Assembly: GCF_004378355.1 (NCBI RefSeq)
Contig: NZ_SNUB01000018.1
Span: forward strand, 1-64,000
Source: Psychromonas algicola
GTDB lineage: Bacteria > Pseudomonadota > Gammaproteobacteria > Enterobacterales > Psychromonadaceae
Length of the DNA stretch: 64,000 bases
Direction: 5' to 3'
The notes under the pieces were generated by a model that saw nothing but the letters and a program-made list of their open reading frames with translations, had not been told where the DNA came from and made no database searches. A program made the position numbers and the translations under genes. Positions 45,219-55,575 of this stretch are shown one piece after another. Positions within the stretch are counted from its first letter, which is position 1. Each line of letters begins with the position of its first letter.

Positions 45219-46109
45219 ATGACCGAACTAATCTCAACTATGCAACAATACCAAGCTCGTGTAAATCAACAGCTTGAAAAATATATCAATCATCAGACAC
45301 CAATTGCAGAAACATTAAATGAAGCAATGGTTTACGGTGCACTATTAGGTGGAAAACGAGTACGTCCTTTTCTTGTTTATGCCGTTGGTGAGATGCTTGA
45401 TAGCAAGCTGGAAACATTGGATCCTATTGCAGCATCAATTGAATGTGTCCATGCCTATTCATTAATCCATGACGATTTACCCGCCATGGACGATGATGCA
45501 TTACGCCGAGGCAATCCAACCTGTCATGTGAAATACGATGATGCTACAGCCATTCTCGCTGGTGATGCATTACAAACTTTAGCCTTTGAGGTACTGTCTA
45601 CTGAAATCCCAGCTTTATCAGCCAAAGCCCAATTGAAAATACTCAATACGCTAGCGAAAGCATCTGGTGAAAAAGGAATGTGCGCGGGGCAAGTATTAGA
45701 TATTGCGGCGGAAAACCAAGCTATCTCATTAGCTCAATTAGAAACTATTCACAACGCAAAGACAGGCGCATTAATATTAGCAGCAGTGCAAATGGGCGCA
45801 TTAACAAAAGAAGATATCGCCCCAAAAGAGTTTGAGCTTTTGACTCAATTTGCGGTAGCCATCGGTTTAGCTTTCCAAGTACAAGATGATATTTTAGACA
45901 TTATTAGCGACACAGAAACATTAGGAAAACCACAGGGTTCAGATCAAGCATTAAATAAATCAACTTACCCTGCTCTGTTAGGTTTGCAAGGTGCGCAACA
46001 AAAAGCGCAGTGTTTATATCAAGAAGCACTACATGCTTTATCACAATTGCCTTATAATACGCAGTTACTCGAATCGTTTGCCCATTACATAATTAAACGT
46101 GATAAATAA
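45219..46109 (+). CDS. ispA: Farnesyl diphosphate synthase
   Basis: A 296-residue prenyltransferase that adds two isopentenyl diphosphate units to make C15 farnesyl diphosphate. The first aspartate-rich motif is in [17 protein letters not shown] and the second is [21 protein letters not shown] near residue 47 binds the diphosphate. It lies between xseB and dxs with tight spacing (2 bases to dxs), placing isoprenoid precursor synthesis and elongation in one operon. Confidence 0.94.
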   Translation: MTELISTMQQYQARVNQQLEKYINHQTPIAETLNEAMVYGALLGGKRVRPFLVYAVGEMLDSKLETLDPIAASIECVHAYSLIHDDLPAMDDDALRRGNPTCHVKYDDATAILAGDALQTLAFEVLSTEIPALSAKAQLKILNTLAKASGEKGMCAGQVLDIAAENQAISLAQLETIHNAKTGALILAAVQMGALTKEDIAPKEFELLTQFAVAIGLAFQVQDDILDIISDTETLGKPQGSDQALNKSTYPALLGLQGAQQKAQCLYQEALHALSQLPYNTQLLESFAHYIIKRDK

Positions 46110-46111
46110 AT

Positions 46112-47977
46112 ATGCCATTGGATTTAAAAAATTACCCATTACTCGCGAATATCAATTATCCAGAAGATCTGCGTTTATTAAAAAAACACCAATTACCTGC
46201 TTTATGTGATGAATTAAGACAGTTTCTATTAACAAGTGTTAGCCAAACTAGTGGTCACCTTGCTTCAGGATTGGGCGTGGTAGAATTAACCGTTGCCTTG
46301 CATTATGTTTACAACACACCTTTTGACCATCTACTTTGGGATGTTGGGCATCAAGCTTATCCCCATAAAATATTAACGGGCCGTCGTAATCAAATGTCTA
46401 GTATTAGACAGTTTAAAGGTTTACATCCTTTCCCATGGCGCGAAGAAAGTGAATACGATGTATTAAGTGTTGGTCATTCATCAACGTCTATCGGAGCAGC
46501 GTTAGGACTTGCTATCGCAGCAGAAAAAGAAAATAAAAACCGTAAAGTTGCAGCGGTTATTGGTGATGGTGCGATCACCGCTGGCATGGCATTTGAAGCA
46601 TTAAATCATGCCGGTGATTTACAAAGTAATATGTTAGTCATTTTAAATGATAACGAAATGTCGATTTCAGAAAATGTAGGCGCATTAAATAATCATCTTG
46701 CTAAAATATTATCGGGTGATTTATATACGCGATTACGAGAAAGCAGTAAAAAAGTATTATCAACGATTCCACCTATTAAAGAATTAGCTAAAAAAACTGA
46801 AGAACATTTAAAGGGCATGGTGTCACCTGCGACTATTTTTGAAGAATTTGGCTTTAATTATATTGGTCCAATGGACGGACATAATGTATTAGATTTAGTT
46901 GAAACACTCAGTAATATGCGTTCGCATTCAGGCCCACAATTTCTTCATATCATGACCAAAAAAGGCAAGGGTTACAAACAAGCAGAGTTAGATCCAATTG
47001 GTTATCACGCCGTTCCCAAATTTACCCCCGATCAAGACTTACCTAAACCTAAGCCATCGGCCCCTACTTTCTCTACAATATTTGGAGATTGGTTAAATGA
47101 TATGGCAGATAAAGATCCTAAGCTGAATGCGATAACCCCAGCAATGCGTGAAGGCTCTGGCATGGTTAAGTTCTCTAAACGTCACCCAGATAAATATTAT
47201 GATGTTGCCATTGCTGAACAACATGCAGTGACCTTAGCGGCAGGCATGGCGATTGCCGATTTACATCCTATTGTTGCTATCTACTCCAGTTTTTTACAGC
47301 GCGCCTATGATCAAGTTATTCATGATGTTGCTATTCAAAATTTAGGTGTGTTATTTGCTATCGACAGAGCTGGTATTGTAGGAGCAGATGGTCCAACCCA
47401 TCAAGGAGCTTATGATTTAAGCTTTTTACGTTGTGTACCAAACATGGTGGTCATGACACCGTCAGATGAACAAGAATGTCGCGATATGTTATACACAGGA
47501 CATTTATTAAATAGCCCTGCCGCCGTTCGTTACCCAAGAGGAAGTGGAACAGGGATTACTGTTAACAAACAAATGACACAATTAGCAATAGGTAAAGCCA
47601 ACCTCATTGCAGAAGGTAATACATTACTTATTTTATGTTTTGGTACTTTTTTACAAGCAGCTAAGCCTGTGGCAGAAAAATTAAACGCAACCTTAGTGGA
47701 TATGCGCTTTGTAAAACCTCTAGATCAATCATTATTAACAACGCTTTCGGCAACACATTCGCAAATCGTGACTATTGAAGAAAACAGTATCGCAGGTGGC
47801 GCAGGTTCAGCTGTGAGCGAGTTTTTAATGACACAGCAATACAGTGGCAAAATATTACATTTAGGCTTACCTGACAGCTTTATAGAGCAGGGAACGCAAC
47901 AAGAAATTTATACCATGTTAAAACTAGATAGTGCAGGCATAGAAGAGCAAATAACAAACTTCTTTTCTGACAAATAA
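46112..47977 (+). CDS. dxs: 1-deoxy-D-xylulose-5-phosphate synthase
   Basis: A 621-residue thiamine diphosphate enzyme, first step of the MEP isoprenoid pathway, condensing pyruvate and glyceraldehyde 3-phosphate. [35 protein letters not shown] and [14 protein letters not shown] bind ThDP and metal; [20 protein letters not shown] lies in the central transketolase domain, and [10 protein letters not shown] in the C-terminal domain. It is close to ispA; the ThDP supply gene thiL lies in the convergent cluster. Confidence 0.95.
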   Translation: MPLDLKNYPLLANINYPEDLRLLKKHQLPALCDELRQFLLTSVSQTSGHLASGLGVVELTVALHYVYNTPFDHLLWDVGHQAYPHKILTGRRNQMSSIRQFKGLHPFPWREESEYDVLSVGHSSTSIGAALGLAIAAEKENKNRKVAAVIGDGAITAGMAFEALNHAGDLQSNMLVILNDNEMSISENVGALNNHLAKILSGDLYTRLRESSKKVLSTIPPIKELAKKTEEHLKGMVSPATIFEEFGFNYIGPMDGHNVLDLVETLSNMRSHSGPQFLHIMTKKGKGYKQAELDPIGYHAVPKFTPDQDLPKPKPSAPTFSTIFGDWLNDMADKDPKLNAITPAMREGSGMVKFSKRHPDKYYDVAIAEQHAVTLAAGMAIADLHPIVAIYSSFLQRAYDQVIHDVAIQNLGVLFAIDRAGIVGADGPTHQGAYDLSFLRCVPNMVVMTPSDEQECRDMLYTGHLLNSPAAVRYPRGSGTGITVNKQMTQLAIGKANLIAEGNTLLILCFGTFLQAAKPVAEKLNATLVDMRFVKPLDQSLLTTLSATHSQIVTIEENSIAGGAGSAVSEFLMTQQYSGKILHLGLPDSFIEQGTQQEIYTMLKLDSAGIEEQITNFFSDK

Positions 47978-47996
47978 AAAAACTTAAAAAATAGAA

Positions 47997-48038
47997 AAGG
48001 GCTAAAAGGTTAACATTAATAATGACCTTTTAGCCCTT
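47997..48038. terminator. Terminator after dxs
   Basis: A 14-bp perfect repeat, AAGGGCTAAAAGGT and ACCTTTTAGCCCTT, with a 14-base loop. T-tract quality is poor on the plus strand (ACAAAAATAAA), but the stem is strong. It is the only candidate before copy F of the repeat. Confidence 0.6.
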
Positions 48039-48078
48039 ACAAAAATAAATACTCTGTTAAGCGATTATTGATCTAATA

Positions 48079-48240
48079 ATACCAATTGCGTTAAATATGT
48101 TATCTAAATTTTACGAAGAAAAAACAGTTCAATTCAAGGCATAAATTGACGTAAATGGTTGTTCCCTTTGCGAAATTTATAACGAAGAAGTGGGCTGTTT
48201 TAGCCAGTAAAATAGATAAGCTATTTATCGTGATTGGTAT
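48079..48240. mobile_element. MITE-like palindromic element, copy F (162 bp)
   Basis: Starts ATACCAATTGCGTTAAAT and ends GTGATTGGTAT. It differs from copy A at three of 162 positions. Its last 16 bases overlap the end of the solute-binding protein gene: the minus-strand reading TACCAATCACGATAA gives the last residues YQSR and the stop codon. Confidence 0.88.
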
Positions 48241-49766
48241 AATACTTCTTTATCTTGATGTTCATTTTTTAATAACGACCAATATGGAATACCGTTACTT
48301 GAAAAAATGTCTTTAAGATTATAATTCCCGGACTCAGCCCAGATTGTTGCTTGAGAAAATAAAGGTACAATCCAATCTTCTTGCTGCAATAATTCAAAAT
48401 ATTCAAACTTTGAATTAAAGCTATTAGTCACAGCACCTTGCTCAGATTTATCACGTAAATAATCGCTTAAAAAACTATTAATAAACAAGTCATCATACAC
48501 ATTATCTCGGCTTAATAATGTCGTCTGCCAAGTTGATAAAGTGAGATCGTAATATAAATTAGTTTTGTTCCACACTTCCTTTGAAGTCACTTTTTGTATG
48601 GTGACTTCAATACCGATCCGTTTAAGCATATTGGCTATAGTTAAGGCAACCTTCTCCATATCAATTTGCTCATCTAACATCACCAAAAGCGATAATTGTT
48701 TAGGAAGCGTTAATGTTTTTAACATCGCCTTTGATTTATTTAAATCATAGCTCGGTGAAGCTACTGAAACGTCCATTTTCTGATTTGGAAGTTGCTTTTC
48801 TGTGAGTGAAATAATAGAAGCATTAACATGTCCTGCACCATTTAAAATATGCTTTAACATACCTTCTTGATCAATCGCTAAATGTAGTGCTTTTCGCGTT
48901 TTTGCATTTTTTAACGCAGGAGTTAATTTATCATTAATAGCCAGAAAAACAGCATTAGGCGAATCCACTTGCAGTAAACGTTTCATTCCATTTTCAGATG
49001 CATCTTTAATACTTTCATTAGGAGTTGCATAACTGATTTGAACATCATCAGAGAGCAAAGCAAATAGACGAGATTGCGCGTTGTTCACTTGCATAAAACG
49101 AAAATATTTAATGTTGGAATAGCCATCCCAGTAACTTGAGTTAGAGACAAGCTCAATGCCTAACAAAGGGTTATATTGATTCACAATATAAGGGCCAGTA
49201 CCAGAAACAGGGAGCTTTTTTACTGACGCTGAAATTAATGTAGGCGCTTTTGTTAATAGCGTATGGTTTTTATTATAAAAAGACGAATCAAGAATAAAGA
49301 TCGCAGTGAGATAATCAAAAAGTTGAATGCTTGATAAGCGAGAAGTCATATCGAAAGTGTATCTATCAATGATTGTAACTTTATCTAAACTATTAAAAAA
49401 AACATTACTAGGTTGTTTTTTTGCTTCTTCAATAGACCAAATAACATCTTTAGATGTAAGAAGATTTCCCGAATGAAAACGAACGTTTTTACGTAAATAA
49501 AAGCGTATTGTTTTATCATTAATACGTTTCCAGCTTTTTACCAATCTATTTTCTATTTCATGGTTTTTATCCCAGCGAAATAATGGGTCAAACAACAAGT
49601 GCTTAAATTGAGGAGCCATTTCACCTTTATCTGTGAGTGGATTAAAAGAAGTAGGCGTTTGCTCGATGGCTATGGTGACTATTGGATTTGTAAATGTGAG
49701 TTGCTCTTGAGAAAAGCAAGCAAATGAATAACACATTGAAAAAACAAAACACCAACGCAACCACAT
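48225..49766 (-). CDS. Family 5 extracellular solute-binding protein, orphan
   Basis: A 513-residue periplasmic protein of the oligopeptide/dipeptide-binding family, with a signal peptide (MWLRWCFVFSMCYSFACFSQ). Features are TSFNPLTDKGEMAPQFKHLLFDPL near the N-terminus, FYLRKNVRFHSGNLLTSKDVIWSIE and the LAINDK...ALHLAIDQ segment. No permease or ATPase gene is nearby, so it may serve a transporter elsewhere or be a scavenging lipid or peptide binder. It starts 2 bases after pgpA; a TTG at 49778 is possible but GGGGC fits the ATG at 49766. Its C-terminus is rewritten by repeat copy F. Confidence 0.82.
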   Translation of the reverse strand: MWLRWCFVFSMCYSFACFSQEQLTFTNPIVTIAIEQTPTSFNPLTDKGEMAPQFKHLLFDPLFRWDKNHEIENRLVKSWKRINDKTIRFYLRKNVRFHSGNLLTSKDVIWSIEEAKKQPSNVFFNSLDKVTIIDRYTFDMTSRLSSIQLFDYLTAIFILDSSFYNKNHTLLTKAPTLISASVKKLPVSGTGPYIVNQYNPLLGIELVSNSSYWDGYSNIKYFRFMQVNNAQSRLFALLSDDVQISYATPNESIKDASENGMKRLLQVDSPNAVFLAINDKLTPALKNAKTRKALHLAIDQEGMLKHILNGAGHVNASIISLTEKQLPNQKMDVSVASPSYDLNKSKAMLKTLTLPKQLSLLVMLDEQIDMEKVALTIANMLKRIGIEVTIQKVTSKEVWNKTNLYYDLTLSTWQTTLLSRDNVYDDLFINSFLSDYLRDKSEQGAVTNSFNSKFEYFELLQQEDWIVPLFSQATIWAESGNYNLKDIFSSNGIPYWSLLKNEHQDKEVLYQSR

Positions 49767-49768
49767 AA

Positions 49769-50287
49769 TTAGCCCCAATAATGGAGCATGGCGGCCAGTA
49801 CTAACGCAGCAAAAATACCAGCAACGATATCATCAATCATGATCCCAAAACCACCTGCGACTTTCTTGTCTAACCAACTAATTGGAAAAGGTTTTAATAC
49901 ATCAAAGAAACGAAATAAAGCAAAACCCACGGCAACCCAAATAAAAGGAATAGCAGCACCATTTTGAATGCTAGGATATATAATGAGTACGGGTAACATG
50001 GTGATCCAATAACCGACAAACTCATCCCATACGATAGATTTATGATCGTGAACTCCCATCGCCTCACTGGTTACATGGCAAAACCAAAACCCAGCAACAC
50101 TGGTCACTATTAACACCGCAACATACCATTCAATAGAGAGTAGTGCTAAAAAGTAAAAAAACGGAATAGCAGCAAGCGTACCAAAAGTACCTGGAGCAAC
50201 GGGCGCTAAACCACTGCCAAATCCAACAGCAGCTAAATGCATTGGGTTTGAAAGTTTTAGTCCATCTAAATCATCGCGGTTTAACAT
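49769..50287 (-). CDS. pgpA: Phosphatidylglycerophosphatase A
   Basis: A 172-residue inner-membrane lipid phosphatase that removes phosphate from phosphatidylglycerophosphate. GSGLAPVAPGTFGTLAAIPF, DEFVGYWITM and GGFGIMIDDIVAGIFAAL are family signatures; the conserved Asp/Glu residues face the active site. It follows thiL by 10 bases, as in E. coli, and precedes the orphan solute-binding protein. Confidence 0.93.
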   Translation of the reverse strand: MLNRDDLDGLKLSNPMHLAAVGFGSGLAPVAPGTFGTLAAIPFFYFLALLSIEWYVAVLIVTSVAGFWFCHVTSEAMGVHDHKSIVWDEFVGYWITMLPVLIIYPSIQNGAAIPFIWVAVGFALFRFFDVLKPFPISWLDKKVAGGFGIMIDDIVAGIFAALVLAAMLHYWG

Positions 50288-50297
50288 GTTTTGTACC

Positions 50298-51284
50298 TTA
50301 TTTAAAATGATCCCAACCTGACAGAGTTAATGCTATCGGTTGCTGTTTAAGTGTGAATAATAATGATTGAGTATTATCAACAGGCGCTTTAATTTCACCT
50401 ATTTGGAAACAAGTTAATCCCAATTTGTCTAGTTCAGGTTTTAGTAATGCTAGTTTTTGCTTAGTAATAGTAAACAATAACTCATAATCGTCACCGCCAG
50501 TAAGTGCAAATTGCCAAGCTTGTGACTGAGTTATATTTCCGTGTTTTATTTCTGCTTGCATCGCAGTTGATAGCGGTAGAGATTCTAATTCTATTTCCGC
50601 TCGACATTGGGATTGGCTTAAAATATGGGAAAGGTCTTGAGTTAGCCCATCGGAAATATCAATACAGCTTGATGCCTGATCGACTAATAACGAAGCTAAG
50701 GTTAAACGAGGCTCTGTTATTTCTAATGCATCAATAAAGGGGTGTGAATTTGCAAGTTGCAGTTCTGCAACTTTACTGGCTAACCCGACTCCGCCGTCGC
50801 CAAGCGGCCCGCTACAACAAAGAATGTCTCCAACGTTTGCATTACTACGCGTTAACGCTTTACCTTTTTTGACAATCCCCTTTGCTGACACAGTAATAGA
50901 CAAAGGACCTTTTGTGGTATCACCACCAACTAAAGTAACGTTATATTTATCCGCTAATGTAAAAAAGCCTCTGCAAAATTCCGCTAACCAAGTTTCATTT
51001 ATATCAGGTAAAGTGATCGCTAAAGAGACCCACTTTGCCGTTGCTCCCATCGCAGCTAAGTCACTTAAATTGACTGCCAAAGATTTATAACCTAAACGGT
51101 AAGCATCAACATCCTCAAAAAAATGAATGCCTGACACTAAACTATCCGTAGTAACAGCAAGTTGATGCCCTTCTGGAAGATCCAAAATTGCACAATCATC
51201 ACCAATACCAAGGGTCACACCTTGAGACGGCTTAGATGTTCTTTGAAAATAGCGTTTGATAATATCAAACTCACCTTGACTCAT
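50298..51284 (-). CDS. thiL: Thiamine-monophosphate kinase
   Basis: A 328-residue enzyme phosphorylating thiamine monophosphate to thiamine diphosphate. GIGDDCAILDLPEGHQLAVTTDSLVSGIHF carries the acidic metal-binding residues, and KSLAVNLSDLAAMGA, LVGGDTTKGPLSIT and GLTQDLSHIL follow. Its ATG overlaps the rluF TGA by four bases (ATGA), implying coupling. Its product is the Dxs cofactor, and dxs lies 2 kb away on the opposite strand. Confidence 0.94.
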   Translation of the reverse strand: MSQGEFDIIKRYFQRTSKPSQGVTLGIGDDCAILDLPEGHQLAVTTDSLVSGIHFFEDVDAYRLGYKSLAVNLSDLAAMGATAKWVSLAITLPDINETWLAEFCRGFFTLADKYNVTLVGGDTTKGPLSITVSAKGIVKKGKALTRSNANVGDILCCSGPLGDGGVGLASKVAELQLANSHPFIDALEITEPRLTLASLLVDQASSCIDISDGLTQDLSHILSQSQCRAEIELESLPLSTAMQAEIKHGNITQSQAWQFALTGGDDYELLFTITKQKLALLKPELDKLGLTCFQIGEIKAPVDNTQSLLFTLKQQPIALTLSGWDHFK

Positions 51285-52279
51285 TTGCGTTTAAGAGAAA
51301 GTTTAGGTTTCAATGAAAGCGGTGATTTACCCTTATTACTAGTACTAGTTTTAGCGTTTTTATTCACAAAAACTTTCTTTGCTTTAGGTGTCGATTTTTC
51401 ACCCGCTTTACCATAATACGGACTAGCATCGGCCGCTTGTTTTTGACGAGATAATTTAGCGTTATTTTTATTGCTATGATTGTTTGTTTGATGGCTAATA
51501 CTGTTGTTTGCAGTTTGTTGCGCTTTAGGTTGTGCGGTATTAACGGCTGTTTTTGAAGATCCTGCAACGGCGGTATTGATTTCCAGCATCTCTTTATCAG
51601 ACAGGTTACGCCATTGTCCTGCTTTTAAATTATCTAAAGTTACGTTCATAATGCGTGTACGTTGTAAACGCGTTACTTCATAACCTAAATATTCACACAT
51701 GCGGCGAATTTGGCGATTTAACCCTTGAGTTAAAATGATCGTAAATACAAATCGGCTTTCTACTTTAACGATACAAGGTTTAGTGATTGTATCTAAAATA
51801 GGTACGCCGCGTTGCATTCTATCAACAAAACGTTCACTTAAAGGTTGATCTACCGATACACGGTATTCTTTATCATGAGCATTTTCAGCACGTAATATTT
51901 TATTAACAATATCGCCATCACTGGTTAAAAAGATCAAACCTTCTGAAGGTTTATCCAAGCGACCAATAGGAAAAATTCGCTCTTTATGCTTGATAGCATC
52001 AATAATATTACCGTAAACATTACGCTCAGTTGTACAAGTAATACCTGTCGGTTTGTTGTAAGCAATATAAATACGATCAGACTTATTTGCCGCGATTTTG
52101 TTGATACGTTTACCATCAACAAATACTTCATCGCCGGGCTGAACTTTGGTACCAAGTTCAGGAACTTGTCCATTAATTTTAACGCGACTTTGCTCAATTA
52201 ATTTATCCGCTTCGCGTCGAGAACAATACCCCGAATCACTGATAAATTTATTAAGACGTTTCTCGGACTCTTGACTCAC
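51281..52279 (-). CDS. rluF: 23S rRNA pseudouridine(2604) synthase RluF-like
   Basis: A 332-residue pseudouridine synthase. An S4 domain (RLNKFISDSGYCSRREADKLI) precedes the catalytic domain with PIGRLDKPSEGLIFLTSDGD (catalytic Asp in RLD), and GLNRQIRRMCEYLGYEVTRLQRTRIMNV, which agrees with RluF. A tail of roughly 100 residues rich in Lys, Asn, Gln and Ser (from about 230) is absent from E. coli RluF. The start is taken as GTG 52279, 6 bases after GGGG; TTG 52291 is an alternative. It overlaps thiL. Confidence 0.88.
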   Translation of the reverse strand: MSQESEKRLNKFISDSGYCSRREADKLIEQSRVKINGQVPELGTKVQPGDEVFVDGKRINKIAANKSDRIYIAYNKPTGITCTTERNVYGNIIDAIKHKERIFPIGRLDKPSEGLIFLTSDGDIVNKILRAENAHDKEYRVSVDQPLSERFVDRMQRGVPILDTITKPCIVKVESRFVFTIILTQGLNRQIRRMCEYLGYEVTRLQRTRIMNVTLDNLKAGQWRNLSDKEMLEINTAVAGSSKTAVNTAQPKAQQTANNSISHQTNNHSNKNNAKLSRQKQAADASPYYGKAGEKSTPKAKKVFVNKNAKTSTSNKGKSPLSLKPKLSLKRK

Positions 52280-52368
52280 AGCAAACCCCAATGTTATTTA
52301 TTTAACCACTCTTTAAGGCCCGTATTAAAGCATAATCAGGGGGTTAACGGAAATGAAATGAGGTGGAT

Positions 52369-52653
52369 TTATCGTTCACTGCGCCACAAAATAACTCGGC
52401 ACTGATCACATGAATGATAAAACTTAGTTTGCTTTGGATTTTCTGTTTTATCCTGTAGTTGTTTTTGCGTGATCGAGTTCGATCCACAATGTATACAAAC
52501 AGCTTTATTTGTTTGGTCTTTAAGCTTCTTATTTTTCTTATAACGCTCAAAATCGGGTAATGTTTCCCAATCACTTTGAGGGGCTGGCTTATTGCGTACC
52601 ACCACAAAATAGAGAATTAACATGGTTGCAATAATGATGATGTAATCTATCAC
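52369..52653 (-). CDS. Small membrane-anchored zinc-ribbon protein
   Basis: A 94-residue protein with one N-terminal membrane segment (DYIIIIATMLILYFVVV) and a cytoplasmic part with two cysteine pairs, CIHCGS and CDQC, about 27 residues apart. Two CxxC pairs at this spacing suggest a zinc ribbon. Start is GTG with AGGA 7 bases upstream. I know of no characterised function. It is a single gene. Confidence 0.65.
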   Translation of the reverse strand: MIDYIIIIATMLILYFVVVRNKPAPQSDWETLPDFERYKKNKKLKDQTNKAVCIHCGSNSITQKQLQDKTENPKQTKFYHSCDQCRVILWRSER

Positions 52654-52823
52654 TTTTCATTCCTACTATTTAGTAAACTTAACATAAGTATAAATGTTTT
52701 AGACTTTAAGTTTTAAGTAAAAAAGCTTAGTAAATATGATGTAGGGATTTTAGTATCAATAAAGATGAAATAGATTCGATAAGCACCCAAAAAATAAATC
52801 CAGAAACTCAAATTTTAGGTAAA

Positions 52824-52851
52824 AAAAAGCTTCGCAAATGCGAAGCTTTTT
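52824..52851 (-). terminator. Terminator of tRNA-Leu
   Basis: Arms AAAAAGCTTCGC and GCGAAGCTTTTT with a 4-base loop, followed on the minus strand by TTTACC. It lies 9 bases past the tRNA end. Confidence 0.85.
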
Positions 52852-52859
52852 CTTGAAAT

Positions 52860-52945
52860 TGGTGCCCGGAGACGGACTTGAACCGTCACGACCATAAGTC
52901 GAGGGATTTTAAATCCCTTGTGTCTACCGATTTCACCACCCGGGC
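52860..52945 (-). tRNA. tRNA-Leu (anticodon TAA)
   Basis: An 86-base class II tRNA: acceptor GCCCGGG/CCGGGC-like pairing with encoded CCA, the long variable arm (CGACTTATGGTCG) and T loop TTCAAGT. The anticodon loop TTTAAAA gives UAA, for UUA and UUG leucine codons. It stands alone with its own terminator. Confidence 0.95.
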
Positions 52946-53212
52946 GATTGCTTAAAGCGTTCTCAAGCAAGTGAGGCGTATTATAGAGAAGTTAATGCTA
53001 ACCACAAGCCCTAATATTGAATAAAATTGAAATTATCAACTGACTGCCGATAATTTCAACACTTTGATAATTAACGAGCAATTATTGTTTAAAATATAAA
53101 CCCAACATTTATAAAAAGCACAGTTGTTTATCCACTCACTATAAAATAAACACAATTGACAACAAAAAATAATAGAAATACAATCACTTACGTTTAATCG
53201 ATATAGTTTAGT

Positions 53213-53288
53213 GGGGCTATAGCTCAGCTGGGAGAGCGCGACGCTGGCAGCGTTGAGGTCTGCGGTTCGATCCCGCATAGCTCCACCA
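53213..53288 (+). tRNA. tRNA-Ala (anticodon GGC)
   Basis: A 76-base tRNA beginning GGGGCTATAGCTCAGCTGGG and ending CTCCACCA with encoded CCA. The anticodon stem CGACG/CGTTG encloses CTGGCAG, giving GGC for GCC/GCU alanine codons. T loop TTCGATC. An 80-codon ORF crossing it on the other strand is not real. Confidence 0.96.
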
Positions 53289-53318
53289 CTACCATTTCAT
53301 GTCTTTGTTAGCTAAGTG

Positions 53319-54233
53319 TTATAACCTAATGTGCTTAGGGTCATTGTCTTCGGCAGATTCTGCAGGCGTCATCTTTTTACGCTGACGGATCAAACCTTCC
53401 TGAATCGTTGACGCGACTAATGTTCCATCACGAGTAAAGAATTGACCTCGAACCAATGCACGACCATCAGAAGCCACAGGGCTTTCAACAGAATATAATA
53501 ACCACTCATCGAGTCTAAAGTCTTGGTGGAACCACATAGAATGATCAACGGTTACCACTTGCATACCTTCACTTAAGAAAGAAACACCGTGCGGCTGTAA
53601 TGCGGTAGGTAAAAAGTTAAAGTCTGACGCATAGGCTAATAAATAACGATGAACACGTAAATCGTTAGGCATCTTCCCATTTGCTCTAAACCATACCAAA
53701 CGCTTTGGCGCTTCAACATCAGGTTCAACAGGGTTAACAAAACTAACAGGTCTCATTTCAATTGGTTTCTCGCCCACCAGCTTATCGCGAATAAATTCGG
53801 GTAAAATATCAGTATGAATTAAGGCCATTTCTTGTTCTGAAATAAGCGATTCAGGATCCGGTGCATTAGGCATTTTATCCTGATGCTCAAAGCCTTTTTC
53901 AGGTGCTTTAAATGATGCTGTCATATAAAAAATAGCTTCACCATTTTGCACTGCTTTAATTCGTCTAGCTGATAGCGACTTACCATCTCGGATCCGCTCT
54001 ACATCATAAACAATAGGTTGATCTGTTTTACCTGCACGTAAAAAATAAGAGTGAAAAGAATGCACCTTAAGATCTGGCTTCACTGTTTCTTTTGCGGCAG
54101 AAATGGCTTGTCCCATTACCTGTCCACCAAAAACAATACCTAATCCTAAATCTTGGCTTTGCCCTCTGAATAAGTTTTCTTCTAACTTTTCCAAACTTAA
54201 TTGATGTAAAAGATCGTTTAATACCTTACCCAT
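53319..54233 (-). CDS. tesB: Acyl-CoA thioesterase II
   Basis: A 304-residue double hot-dog enzyme hydrolysing acyl-CoA thioesters. [20 protein letters not shown] and [11 protein letters not shown] are N-terminal signatures; [22 protein letters not shown] carries the C-terminal catalytic Asp region, and [20 protein letters not shown] follows. ATG 54233 has GGAG at good spacing; the frame extends to a TTG at 54245. It is a single gene downstream of the thrC terminator. Confidence 0.93.
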   Translation of the reverse strand: MGKVLNDLLHQLSLEKLEENLFRGQSQDLGLGIVFGGQVMGQAISAAKETVKPDLKVHSFHSYFLRAGKTDQPIVYDVERIRDGKSLSARRIKAVQNGEAIFYMTASFKAPEKGFEHQDKMPNAPDPESLISEQEMALIHTDILPEFIRDKLVGEKPIEMRPVSFVNPVEPDVEAPKRLVWFRANGKMPNDLRVHRYLLAYASDFNFLPTALQPHGVSFLSEGMQVVTVDHSMWFHQDFRLDEWLLYSVESPVASDGRALVRGQFFTRDGTLVASTIQEGLIRQRKKMTPAESAEDNDPKHIRL

Positions 54234-54248
54234 TTCTGACTCCAAAAA

Positions 54249-54269
54249 AAGGGCGTGATAGACGCCCTT
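54249..54269 (-). terminator. Terminator of the thr operon
   Basis: Arms AAGGGCGT and ACGCCCTT with a 5-base loop. The minus-strand tail is TTTTTGG. It lies just after thrC and before tesB. Confidence 0.8.
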
Positions 54270-54297
54270 ATAGTGTATTTAATTAGTCACAAGCGAA

Positions 54298-55575
54298 TTA
54301 TAGAGACATTAATAATTCACGTACTTTTGCAAAATCTACAGGAAACTCTTTTGATAATAAAGGTAACGCTGCACGTGAAGCTAATTCTTCAGGAATGAAA
54401 ATGTCACGCCCTAAAATCTCTTCAACGCTTTCTTTAAATTTAGCTGGATGTGCAGTACACAAGAATAGACCTGTTTCGTTATCTTTTAACTGTTTAGCTA
54501 ATTCATGGTAAGCAATTGCGCCATGTGGTTCACATAGGTAACCTAGTTTATCCATTTTAATTAACGTATCTTTCGTTTCTTGGTCAGATAATTTACCGTA
54601 ACCTAACTCACTTAATGACCACCCTTTTACTTTGAATAATTCTTCAATACGTGGCCAGTTATTTGGAGCACTTACGTCCATTGCATTTGATAAGGTTGCC
54701 ACTGTTTTCTTAGGCGCCCAAGTTCCTTCTTGCAGATAACGAGGAACCGTATCATTTTCATTGGTTGCAGCAATAAAACGTTTAATCGGTAAACCTAGCG
54801 CTTTAGCTAATAAACCAGCTGTTAAGTCACCAAAGTTACCACTTGGTACAGACACCACTAAATTTTCACGTTGTTTTGCATCTAATTGAGCAAAGGCTTC
54901 AAAGTAGTAACAAATTTGTGCAACTAAACGACTAATATTAATCGAGTTCGCAGAGTTTAAGCCAACAGCTTGTTTTAACTCTTGATCATCAAATGCTTGT
55001 TTAACCATTGCCTGACAATCATCAAAGTCACCTTCAACAGCAACCGTTGTAATATTGCCGCCTAATGTACAAAACAGTTTTTCTTGTAATGGGCTAATTT
55101 TGCCTTTCGGATAAAGGATCACTACATTGATGTTTTCCATACCGTAAAAAGCATGTGCAACAGCAGCACCAGTATCACCAGAAGTCGCTGTTAAAATAGT
55201 AATTTTGCCATCGTCTTTAAATTGCGCTAAACATTGCGCCATAAAACGGCCACCAAAATCTTTAAAGGCTAACGTTGGACCATGGAAAAGTTCTAATGCA
55301 TTAATCGTTTCTGTTACTTTTTTCACAGGCGCTGGGAAAGTAAATGCTTTTGATACGATCTCGAATACAGCTTCTTTACTTAATTCATCACCAATTAGAT
55401 GCGATAAGATTTCAGTTGAACGGTCAACTAAATTCATTTCAAGTAATGCATCAACATTCTCTAACGGTTTGATTGTTTCAGGAAAAAACAAGCCTTGGCC
55501 ACGTCCTAATCCTTGCTTAACAGCTTGTTGAAAGTTTACTTGTTCGCTGTTGTGTGTGATGTTGTATAAATTCAT
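54298..55575 (-). CDS. thrC: Threonine synthase
   Basis: A 425-residue PLP enzyme converting O-phosphohomoserine to threonine. The lysine that binds PLP lies in [15 protein letters not shown], and [18 protein letters not shown] and [13 protein letters not shown] bind the cofactor and phosphate. It overlaps thrB (ATGA) and ends the thrA-thrB-thrC operon. Confidence 0.95.
   Translation of the reverse strand: MNLYNITHNSEQVNFQQAVKQGLGRGQGLFFPETIKPLENVDALLEMNLVDRSTEILSHLIGDELSKEAVFEIVSKAFTFPAPVKKVTETINALELFHGPTLAFKDFGGRFMAQCLAQFKDDGKITILTATSGDTGAAVAHAFYGMENINVVILYPKGKISPLQEKLFCTLGGNITTVAVEGDFDDCQAMVKQAFDDQELKQAVGLNSANSINISRLVAQICYYFEAFAQLDAKQRENLVVSVPSGNFGDLTAGLLAKALGLPIKRFIAATNENDTVPRYLQEGTWAPKKTVATLSNAMDVSAPNNWPRIEELFKVKGWSLSELGYGKLSDQETKDTLIKMDKLGYLCEPHGAIAYHELAKQLKDNETGLFLCTAHPAKFKESVEEILGRDIFIPEELASRAALPLLSKEFPVDFAKVRELLMSL

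Noticed and set aside
52344-52607. 87-residue minus-strand ORF overlapping the zinc-ribbon gene
   Set aside because: It lies in another frame of the same strand; the zinc-ribbon frame has the paired cysteines and a ribosome site.
53036-53278. 80-residue minus-strand ORF
   Set aside because: It runs straight through the tRNA-Ala gene and encodes no recognisable sequence.
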